A stretch of 54,488 nucleotides of DNA from an uncultured Fidelibacterota bacterium. GTDB lineage: Bacteria; Fidelibacterota; Marinisomatia; Marinisomatales; Marinisomataceae. The position numbers and the translations under genes were made by a program. The notes under the pieces are model-generated. The model saw nothing but the letters and a program-made list of their open reading frames with translations. It searched no databases and was not told where the DNA came from. Shown here piece by piece: positions 39,929 through 47,868 of the stretch. Numbering within the stretch: the first letter of the stretch is position 1; every line of letters begins with the position of its first letter. Where the stretch lies: NCBI GenBank assembly GCA_902575395.1, contig CACGRA010000004.1, positions 1 through 54,488 on the forward strand, read 5' to 3'.

Positions 39929-40681
39929 TCAACAAGTTTTATAAATATTATGTAATTTGTCTTTTTCTTCTTCTGAAAGAGATATTTTACGTCTTGACAT
40001 TGCTTTTTCAGCAGTTTTGCAGAAATCATCAAATGATATCTTTGTGATTTTCTCTCTATAATAAAGAGAAAATGGAGGAATATATCGTGGAGGGAATGAT
40101 TGGGATACAATATTAGACCCCATTCCAATAACAGTACCAGTGTTCAAATTAGTTCCAATTGCTGTTTTTACATGATCACCAATTATTGAACCAAAAAAAA
40201 TTGATCCAGTATCGATTAAATCTCCATCCCATTTTACGCTTACATTAGAATAATTGTTCTTTAAGTTGCTAGTAGTTGTGCCCGCTCCAAGATTTACCCA
40301 AGAACCAATAAAACTATGTCCTAAAAATCCCTCATGAGCTTTATTTGAATAAGGTTGGAATATGGAAGAATGTACTTCCCCAGATACTTTGCAATCATGA
40401 TTAATAATAGAGTTAGAAATTGTAGAATGAGATTTAATAAGACAATTGTTTCCAACAAATAATGGTCCATTTAAAACACTAAATGGCTCAATTATGGCAC
40501 TATCATTAATGATTACTGGTCCATTCTCCTCATTGATAATGATATTTTCATAATTTTTAAACGTGCTAGATTGATTTGTAAAAAGATTTGAAATATTACT
40601 TATCATTTCCCAGGGAAATTGCATATCATTTAATGAAGCTTTTTGATCAAATAAAATAGTTCCTGATATAAAATTTTTCAT
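39929..40681 (-). CDS. Left-handed beta-helix (GlmU-C-like) protein; resembles the C-terminal part of Bacteroidetes GlmU-family putative sugar nucleotidyltransferases
   Basis: GPLFVGNNCLIKSHSTISNSIINHDCKVSGEVHSSIFQPYSNKAHEGFLGHSFIGSWVNLGAGTTTSNLKNNYSNV; no nucleotidyltransferase domain. Confidence 0.7.
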   Translation of the reverse strand: MKNFISGTILFDQKASLNDMQFPWEMISNISNLFTNQSSTFKNYENIIINEENGPVIINDSAIIEPFSVLNGPLFVGNNCLIKSHSTISNSIINHDCKVSGEVHSSIFQPYSNKAHEGFLGHSFIGSWVNLGAGTTTSNLKNNYSNVSVKWDGDLIDTGSIFFGSIIGDHVKTAIGTNLNTGTVIGMGSNIVSQSFPPRYIPPFSLYYREKITKISFDDFCKTAEKAMSRRKISLSEEEKDKLHNIYKTC

Positions 40682-41205
40682 TTTTTTATAAACTGCCCAA
40701 TCATGTCAAATGTTCCATTTAAATCTTTTTGATAATTCTTATCAAGTATAACATTATAATATTTTTTTGAATTATCATAATTAAAACCCATTCTCACCTC
40801 AGAATCACATGCTCGCACTAAAAAAGATGAAAATGCACTGAAAGTAATATTTAAATCAATCATATTTTGATAATTTTCTTTTTTAATCTCCTCAATAAAC
40901 CACTCATTTGGTAATGCTAATGAATCAATGTCCTTATAACTATATAATCTTGAATATTTCTGTAATCTTTCAGAATAAAATTTCGCTAAAGATTCTTTTA
41001 CAAGAAAAACCATCTTATCTTTTATTTCTGAAGAAGCTTGATTTAAAATTAATTCCGAAAAATCAAATGCAATATCTGTGTCAGGTAATAAAATCATGAT
41101 AGAACCCGTTTGTTGCTCACTATATTGAAATGGTTGCTGAATCTCAGGAAAATGCTTCTTGCATTTTAACCAATAAATAATTTTCTGGATTCGAGAATAT
41201 TCCAT
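40678..41205 (-). CDS. DUF6913/GT9-like protein of unknown function
   Basis: ILLPDTDIAFDFSELILNQ...KMVFLVKESLAKFYSERLQKYSRLYSY...LNITFSAFSSFLVRACDSEVRMGF; coupled to the next gene by ATGA overlap. Confidence 0.45.
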   Translation of the reverse strand: MEYSRIQKIIYWLKCKKHFPEIQQPFQYSEQQTGSIMILLPDTDIAFDFSELILNQASSEIKDKMVFLVKESLAKFYSERLQKYSRLYSYKDIDSLALPNEWFIEEIKKENYQNMIDLNITFSAFSSFLVRACDSEVRMGFNYDNSKKYYNVILDKNYQKDLNGTFDMIGQFIKK

Positions 41206-41236
41206 GTTTCTAATTTTAGGATTAAATTAACTCATT

Positions 41237-42715
41237 ATGCCGAAAAAAAAGATAGGTAATTTCCCATTCACAAAAGGTATCTATAAAGATATGTATCAAA
41301 CAAAACTTTGGACAATGAGACAATATGCTGGTTTTTCATCTGTAAAAGAATCTAATAAACGTTTTTTATCTTTACTTAATAGTGGAGTAAGTGGTTTATC
41401 TGTGGCATTTGATTTACCTACTCAAATTGGTTATGATTCAGATCACGAAATGTCTGTTGGTGAAATCGGAAAATCAGGAGTACCAATCTCTAATATTGAG
41501 GACATAAAATTATTATTTGATCAAATCAATTTGGAAGAAGTTTCAGTATCAATGACTATTAATTCAACTGCTCCGATCTTATTAGCATTTTATATAGCAT
41601 TAGCAGAAGAAAAAGGATATCAACTAAAAAAACTTAGAGGAACTATACAAAACGACATCTTAAAAGAATATATTGCTCGAGGAACATATATTTTCCCAAT
41701 TGAACCATCTTTAAAACTTACTACTGATATATTTGAATATTGCCAATCAAACTTACCTAAATGGAATGCAATATCTGTATCAGGTTACCATATAAGAGAA
41801 GCAGGAAGTACAGCAATTCAAGAATTATCATTCACTTTTGCAAATGCAATAACATATGTAAACCATGCACGAGAAAGGGGTATTGATATAGAAAAATTGA
41901 CAAAACAAATGTCATTTTTCTTTAATTCTCATCGCAATTTTTTTGAAGAAATAGCAAAATTTCGAGCAGCAAGAGAAATTTGGGCAAAAATAGTAAAAAA
42001 TGAATTTGGTATAGATAATCCTGAATCTCAATTGTGCAGATTTCATGTGCAAACTGGAGGGTCAACATTAACTGCACAACAAATTGACAATAATGTTGTA
42101 AGAACCACTTTAGAGGCGCTCTCAGCAGTGCTGGGTGGTGCACAATCAATACATACCAATGGAAAAGATGAGGCAATTAGTTTACCATCAGAAAAAAATG
42201 CATTATTGGCATTAAGAACTCAACAAATAATTGCACACGAAACTAATATTACAGATTTTGTCGATCCAATTGGTGATAGCAGTATTATTTCTGAAATGAC
42301 AAATAAAATAGTCAAAGAAGTATTAAATAAAATTGATGATATTGATAAAAAAGGGGGGATGGAAAAACTAATTGATACAGGAGAAATAGAAGAAGAAATA
42401 TCAAATGCATCAATTGAATTCCAGAATAAATTAGATAAGAAAGAAGAAATATTGATAGGGGTAAATAAGTTTGTTAATGAAGAAAAAATTGATTTAACCA
42501 TATCAGAAAAAGATGATAAAAATAGAGTCAATTCATTAATTAAGTTTAGAAAAAATCGTGATAATGAAAAAGTCTATCATGCTTTACTTGTATTAGAAGA
42601 AAAAGCGAAATTAAATGAAAATTTAATCCCATACATAATCGAATGTGCAAAAAGTAGGTGTACTCTTGGTGAAATTTCGGACACTTTGAGAAAAATTTTT
42701 GGTGAATATTCATAA
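41237..42715 (+). CDS. Methylmalonyl-CoA mutase large subunit (no B12-binding domain)
   Basis: TMRQYAGFSSVKESNKRF, GLSVAFDLPTQIGYDSDHEMSVGEIGKSGV, TIQNDILKEYIARGTYIFP, QTGGSTLTAQQIDNNVVRTTLEALSAVLGGAQSIHTN. Confidence 0.92.
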   Translation: MPKKKIGNFPFTKGIYKDMYQTKLWTMRQYAGFSSVKESNKRFLSLLNSGVSGLSVAFDLPTQIGYDSDHEMSVGEIGKSGVPISNIEDIKLLFDQINLEEVSVSMTINSTAPILLAFYIALAEEKGYQLKKLRGTIQNDILKEYIARGTYIFPIEPSLKLTTDIFEYCQSNLPKWNAISVSGYHIREAGSTAIQELSFTFANAITYVNHARERGIDIEKLTKQMSFFFNSHRNFFEEIAKFRAAREIWAKIVKNEFGIDNPESQLCRFHVQTGGSTLTAQQIDNNVVRTTLEALSAVLGGAQSIHTNGKDEAISLPSEKNALLALRTQQIIAHETNITDFVDPIGDSSIISEMTNKIVKEVLNKIDDIDKKGGMEKLIDTGEIEEEISNASIEFQNKLDKKEEILIGVNKFVNEEKIDLTISEKDDKNRVNSLIKFRKNRDNEKVYHALLVLEEKAKLNENLIPYIIECAKSRCTLGEISDTLRKIFGEYS

Positions 42716-42776
42716 GAAAAAAAACAGGAACATTAGATAAAAAAATTAATTAATATTATATAGAAAAAATTTAGAA

Positions 42777-43361
42777 ATGAGGAATATTATGCAAATGAAA
42801 AATTTAGTTTTACTATTAAGTGCAATTTTAATTGTCAACTGTGCGGGAACTTCACCTAGCGTAGGAGAAAAAGTTGACAATCAACAATCAAATGAATCAG
42901 AAACAAAGATTGTTGAAGAAGAAGTAAAAGTGGAAACATTTACTGTACAAGAACCAGAAGCCCCACCATTGCCTGTTACTGTCTTTGAACCATATATGAT
43001 AAAAAGAGGTGACTATTTAATTAAAATCGCTTCAAGAGAATATGGTGACTCTTCAATGTGGAGAGATATCTATGAATGGAACAAAGAAGAAATTGGATCT
43101 GACCCAAATAAGATTTATCCTTACAATTTTTTATCTCTTAAAAGAGAATCTAGTAAAGCAAAAAATTGTGAATTAGATTTTTTTGATTATCAAATACAAT
43201 CTGGAGATACTGCATGGAGCCTTGCAAGTGAAATCTATGGAGATGAACTTGCGTGGGTAATTATTTATATGGATAATGAAAGATTGATTAGAAATAGCGA
43301 TGGTGTTTTACAGCCAGGAACTATTTTTAAAATGAGAAAAAAATTAGATCCGTGCTCTTAG
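42777..43361 (+). CDS. LysM-domain lipoprotein
   Basis: Lipobox LIVNC; two LysM-like repeats (YMIKRGDYLIKIASREYGDSSMWRDIYEWNK; YQIQSGDTAWSLASEIYGDELAWVIIYMDN). Confidence 0.8.
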   Translation: MRNIMQMKNLVLLLSAILIVNCAGTSPSVGEKVDNQQSNESETKIVEEEVKVETFTVQEPEAPPLPVTVFEPYMIKRGDYLIKIASREYGDSSMWRDIYEWNKEEIGSDPNKIYPYNFLSLKRESSKAKNCELDFFDYQIQSGDTAWSLASEIYGDELAWVIIYMDNERLIRNSDGVLQPGTIFKMRKKLDPCS

Positions 43362-43924
43362 ATCTTCATGATAGCTTCTTAAAAACCAAAATAATTAACT
43401 CTAATGTATTCTATAAAGAAGAATTAGAATCAACAAATAGAGAAGCTAAAAAATTAATTAGTAATTATGGGATTGTTGCATGTGATAAACAAACACATGG
43501 TCATGGTCGTCATGGTAGAAAGTGGATCTCAACACCGTATAAAGATTTAGCATTCACTATTATTATTCCTAATGACTGCAACATTAATGGACAAAATTTA
43601 GTGGATATTGCATGTGAATCTATTGTTTTTAACTTGCAAAAATTAGATGTGGAACCAACAATTAAATATCCAAATGATATTTATATTAAAGATAAAAAAA
43701 TTGCCGGAGTTCTTTGCGAACAAATAATAACAGACAAAATTACTGCACCAATTATCGGAATAGGAATAAATGTAAATTCAAATTTGAATGATTTAAAATT
43801 GGTCAAAGATAAACTGTATACTTCTTTATTTATAGAATTAGGACAAAAGACTAATAGAAAAAATTTATTAAAAGATATAGTAGAAAAAATTGATGATATT
43901 ATTCAAAAGCAGGTATATCAGTAA
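43352..43924 (+). CDS. birA: Biotin--[acetyl-CoA-carboxylase] ligase, catalytic domain only
   Basis: ELESTNREAKKL, KQTHGHGRHGRKWIS, KYPNDIYIKDKKIAGVLCEQ, IGIGINVN; no HTH. Confidence 0.9.
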   Translation: MLLDLHDSFLKTKIINSNVFYKEELESTNREAKKLISNYGIVACDKQTHGHGRHGRKWISTPYKDLAFTIIIPNDCNINGQNLVDIACESIVFNLQKLDVEPTIKYPNDIYIKDKKIAGVLCEQIITDKITAPIIGIGINVNSNLNDLKLVKDKLYTSLFIELGQKTNRKNLLKDIVEKIDDIIQKQVYQ

Positions 43925-45068
43925 TCTTTTGACCCATAATTAATGTATGTATCTCATGGGTTCCTTCATAGGTATAAACTGTTTCTAGATTCATCATATG
44001 TCGCATCACCGAATAATCATCCATAATTCCATTAGCACCCAAAATTTCTCGCGATAACCTTGCCGATTCTCTGGCAATAGCAACATTATTCTTTTTACCA
44101 AGAGATATATGAGAAAAATCTAAATCTCCACTATCTTTAAGATTGCCTAATTGCAAAGCAAGAAGTTGAGCCTTAGTTATTTCTTCAATCATATACACAA
44201 GTTTTTGTTGGGTCAGTTGAAACCCGCCAATCGGTTTACCAAACTGTTTTCTATCTTTGCTATAGCTCAGTGCTGTTTCATAGCAATCAATAGCTGCACC
44301 AATTGATCCCCAAGCAATAGAATATCTTGCTTGAGTTAAACATGACAATGGCCCTTTTAGTCCTTCAATATTTGGAAGTCTATTAGAATCTGGCACTCTT
44401 ACATCTTTCATAAATAATTCTGAAGTAATTGAGGCTCTCAAACTCATTTTACCGTGAATGTCAGATGCAGTAAAACCTTCCATGCCTTTTTCTAATAAAA
44501 ACCCTCTAACAATATCCTCTTCATCTTTAGCCCACACTACTGCAACATCAGCGATTGATCCATTTGTAATCCACATTTTTGAACCATTAATTATCCAATC
44601 GTCTCCATCTTTTACAGCTTTTGTCTTCATACCCCCAGGATCTGAACCATTATTTGATTCAGTTAAACCAAAACATCCAACTGCTTCTCCAGAAGCTAAT
44701 AAAGGTAACCATTTTTCTTTTTGCTGTTCTGTGCCATATTGATATATAGGAAACATTACTAAACCGCCTTGAACGCTACAAACTGACCGTAGACCTGAAT
44801 CACCTTTTTCAAGTTCTTGCATTATTAAACCATAGGCATTGCTGCTAATTTCACTGCCTCCATATTTTTTAGGCAATGTGGCCCCAAAAAATCCTAATTC
44901 TCCCATCTTTGGTATCAAATCTAAAGGGAAAGATCCTTTTTCATAGTATTCATTAACTATGGGTAAAAATTCTTGTGAAACAAATTCATTTGCTGTTTTT
45001 TGAATTAAAAGCTCTTCGTCAGTTAACGAAGAAGTAATATTACAGAAATCTGGGCCAATATATTTCAT
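43899..45068 (-). CDS. Acyl-CoA dehydrogenase (glutaryl-CoA dehydrogenase-like)
   Basis: CFGLTESNNGSDPGGMKTKA, MWITNGSIADVAVVWAK, QARYSIAWGSIGAAIDCYETALSYSKDRKQFGKPI, YEGTHEIHTLIMGQKIT. Start trimmed from 45134 to MKYIGPD. Confidence 0.9.
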   Translation of the reverse strand: MKYIGPDFCNITSSLTDEELLIQKTANEFVSQEFLPIVNEYYEKGSFPLDLIPKMGELGFFGATLPKKYGGSEISSNAYGLIMQELEKGDSGLRSVCSVQGGLVMFPIYQYGTEQQKEKWLPLLASGEAVGCFGLTESNNGSDPGGMKTKAVKDGDDWIINGSKMWITNGSIADVAVVWAKDEEDIVRGFLLEKGMEGFTASDIHGKMSLRASITSELFMKDVRVPDSNRLPNIEGLKGPLSCLTQARYSIAWGSIGAAIDCYETALSYSKDRKQFGKPIGGFQLTQQKLVYMIEEITKAQLLALQLGNLKDSGDLDFSHISLGKKNNVAIARESARLSREILGANGIMDDYSVMRHMMNLETVYTYEGTHEIHTLIMGQKITDIPAFE

Positions 45069-45084
45069 TTTTTCTTTATGCTTT

Positions 45085-45870
45085 CTAGTATAGCAAATCT
45101 GAGATGCTATCAAACAACATAGAATTTGTGGCAATTATAGGGTCTGTAACAAGAGTTTTCTTTTGATTATATAGAATATTATCACCATTAATTTTTTTCA
45201 TCACTCCACCAGCTTCATTAATAATGCAATCTCCAGCACAAATGTCCCATTCATTTTTTGGTGCAACTGTTGCTGTAATATCATATAACCCTGATGCAGC
45301 TAAACCTAATTTATATGCAATACTACCAACAGATTTAATAGAAGAAAAATTATTCTTATAATTATTCCATAGTCCTTTAGTTTTTTCAGATCTGCTTACA
45401 ACAATTGAAGCATTTTTTAGATCTTGAATAGTAGAAATTTTTATCTGATCTGAATTTAAAAATGCACCTTTGTTCTTTTGTGCATAAAACATTTCATCCG
45501 ATATAGGATTATAAATAACACCTACAACTGGTATATTGCTTTCAACAAGACCAATACTCACAGAAAATTCAGGAATTTTTTGAATAAATTCTTTAGTCCC
45601 ATCTAATGGATCAATAATCCAAACACGTTTTTTATCTATTCTATCGTATGTATCAACAGTTTCTTCAGAAAGCCAACCATCATGAGGGAATTCACCGCCT
45701 AAAAAATTAGCAAGATATTGATCAGCTTCATAATCGGCAGCTGTAACAGGGCTATTGCCTGAATCTTTCTTATATTCAATATCTTGGGAATAAGATTCTA
45801 AGTGTTTAATTAAAATTTTACCTGCATTCCTAGCAGCAACTTTTGCAGCAATTAGTTCTTCGTTAAACAT
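45085..45870 (-). CDS. cysQ: 3'(2'),5'-bisphosphate nucleotidase / inositol monophosphatase family
   Basis: GWLSEETVDT, WIIDPLDGTKEFIQKIPEFSVSIGLV, NEWDICAGDCIINEAGG. Confidence 0.88.
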   Translation of the reverse strand: MFNEELIAAKVAARNAGKILIKHLESYSQDIEYKKDSGNSPVTAADYEADQYLANFLGGEFPHDGWLSEETVDTYDRIDKKRVWIIDPLDGTKEFIQKIPEFSVSIGLVESNIPVVGVIYNPISDEMFYAQKNKGAFLNSDQIKISTIQDLKNASIVVSRSEKTKGLWNNYKNNFSSIKSVGSIAYKLGLAASGLYDITATVAPKNEWDICAGDCIINEAGGVMKKINGDNILYNQKKTLVTDPIIATNSMLFDSISDLLY

Positions 45871-46069
45871 AGATTGTTCAGATTATATACATTTTAAACT
45901 TAAAAATCGTTAAATTCCTTTCGAAATTGAGGACAGAATCTATGATTTATTATTTTTTGTTTTTTAAAATTTAGATATTAATAAAGATTTTTTATTCCAA
46001 TTTATTCTCTCCTCTTTTCACTAAAAGTTAAATATTTGCTCTTTATTAAGAGTAAAGTTAGAGGCTATA

Positions 46070-47563
46070 ATGAAAAAAGAAATTTACATTAGTGAAAGCA
46101 TTGGGGAAACCCGAATAGCTGTCAAAGAAAATGGTAAGCTTGCAGAAGTCCATGTTGATAAGCAATCACAAGAACGTACCGTAGGTAATATCTATAAAGG
46201 GATTGTTGAGAATGTAATTCCAGGGATGCAAGCTGCTTTTGTTAATATTGGACAAAATAATAATGCATTTTTACCATTCTCTGAAATATCAGATCCAGAA
46301 TTAATAGCTAATTCAAATAACAATTCCAAAGAAATCAATGTTCTTCTTAGTCCGGGACAAGAAATTATTGTTCAGGTAATTAAAGAACCTTTTGATAAAA
46401 AAGGTGCTCGTATTACAACAGACTTGTCGATTGCTGGAAGATTTATTGTTTTAGTGCCTAATTCAAAATATGTCGGAGTTTCAAAAAAAATGAGAGATAA
46501 ATATGAAAGAAGAAGATTGAAAAAAATAGCATTTGAAATGAAAAAACATGGATTAGGAATAATTATCAGGACTGTTGCAGAAGGAAAAACAGAAAAACAG
46601 ATACAAAATGATTATGCTAATTTAGAAAAAAAATATAAACAATTAATGGATTCAGCTCAAAAAGTTGAAGGACCTACACTAATTCATAGCGATTTAGAGA
46701 TGACATCAAGCGTCTTAAGAGATTTAATAAGTGATAATGTTGAAAAAATTGTAGTTGACTCAAAAAATAATTTCAAAAAAATACAGAAAATTATTAAAGA
46801 AGACTCTCTAGAAATAGGAGATTTAATTGAACATTATAAAAAAAGGGTTCCGTTATTTAAAGAAGAAAAAATTGATGATGAATTAATGAAATTGCTCAGA
46901 AAAAAAGTATGGCTAAAAAGTGGAGCATATTTAATTATTGAACGAACAGAAGCAATGGTTGTAGTTGATGTTAATAGTGGAAAATTTGTCGGTAAAAAAG
47001 GACATGAAGAGAATTCTCTCAAAATTAACTTAGAAGCAGCAAAAGAAATTGCAAAACATCTCAGACTAAGACACTTGTCGGGATTAATTTTAATTGACTT
47101 TATTGATATGGTTGCTAGCGACAATAGAAAAAAAGTGTATCTTGAAATGAAAAAAGAATTAAAAAAAGATCGTGCAAAAGTTGCTGTGTCAGAAATATCT
47201 GAATTTGGCGTTTTAGAGATGACTAGAGAACGTACCGGTTTGAGCATCGTTGATTCGTTGACAGAGTCTTGTGATGATTGCAAAGGAGCAGGAAGAATAA
47301 TATCCAAGGATACATTATTAACACAAATTGATTATTGGTTACGTGATTACAAGCAGAAAAATAAAGATTTGAGATTAAAACTATTTTTGCACCCTGAAAT
47401 TGCGCATTATTTTAAAAAAGAACAAAAAAAGGCATATATTCGTCTTATGTGGCAAAATTTTGTTTATTTAAAAATAGTTGAAGATACTAATGTTCAAAAA
47501 AATAGTTTTAAATTCACAAAGATGAATAATGACCAAGATATTACAAGTGAAATAGTCACTTGA
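46070..47563 (+). CDS. rng: Ribonuclease G/E family
   Basis: YKGIVENVIPGMQAAFVNIGQNNNAFL, AMVVVDVNSGKFVGKKGHEENSLKINLEAAKEIAKHLRLRHLSGLILIDFIDM, CDDCKGAGRI. Confidence 0.94.
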   Translation: MKKEIYISESIGETRIAVKENGKLAEVHVDKQSQERTVGNIYKGIVENVIPGMQAAFVNIGQNNNAFLPFSEISDPELIANSNNNSKEINVLLSPGQEIIVQVIKEPFDKKGARITTDLSIAGRFIVLVPNSKYVGVSKKMRDKYERRRLKKIAFEMKKHGLGIIIRTVAEGKTEKQIQNDYANLEKKYKQLMDSAQKVEGPTLIHSDLEMTSSVLRDLISDNVEKIVVDSKNNFKKIQKIIKEDSLEIGDLIEHYKKRVPLFKEEKIDDELMKLLRKKVWLKSGAYLIIERTEAMVVVDVNSGKFVGKKGHEENSLKINLEAAKEIAKHLRLRHLSGLILIDFIDMVASDNRKKVYLEMKKELKKDRAKVAVSEISEFGVLEMTRERTGLSIVDSLTESCDDCKGAGRIISKDTLLTQIDYWLRDYKQKNKDLRLKLFLHPEIAHYFKKEQKKAYIRLMWQNFVYLKIVEDTNVQKNSFKFTKMNNDQDITSEIVT

Positions 47564-47596
47564 AAGATACTAAATTAGCTATTAAGTTCTCGCGCT

Positions 47597-47857
47597 ATGA
47601 TTGCAATTGTAGAAATATACGGAAAACAGTATAAAGTCACTAAGGGTGACACTATTACAGTTAATTCTAAGATTGACTTAGATATAGGTAAAACTATCAA
47701 ATTTGATACTGTAAAAGCAATATTTGATAAGGATAAGAATATCTTTAGTCCAAAAGAATTAAATAAATACAAAGTAAGCGCTAAAATAGTTGATCATTCT
47801 AGAGATAAAAAAATAACTGTTATCAAGAAAACAGTGAAAAAGCTCAAAGTTTTTTAA
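47597..47857 (+). CDS. rplU: 50S ribosomal protein L21, 3'-truncated
   Basis: MIAIVEIYGKQYKVTKGDTITV...VSAKIVDHSRDKKITVIKK matches the L21 N-terminus and core. The C-terminal RRKxYRxxxGHRQxxT signature is missing (ends KTVKKLKVF). Confidence 0.8.
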   Translation: MIAIVEIYGKQYKVTKGDTITVNSKIDLDIGKTIKFDTVKAIFDKDKNIFSPKELNKYKVSAKIVDHSRDKKITVIKKTVKKLKVF

Positions 47858-47868
47858 TCTATGATAAA

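Noticed and set aside
42220-42531. 103-aa antisense ORF inside the methylmalonyl-CoA mutase gene
   Set aside because: Ser/Phe/Leu/Ile-biased shadow ORF opposite a conserved CDS.
46834-47307. 157-aa antisense ORF inside rng
   Set aside because: Low-complexity hydrophobic/Ser-rich translation opposite a clearly conserved RNase G; an antisense shadow in AT-rich DNA.
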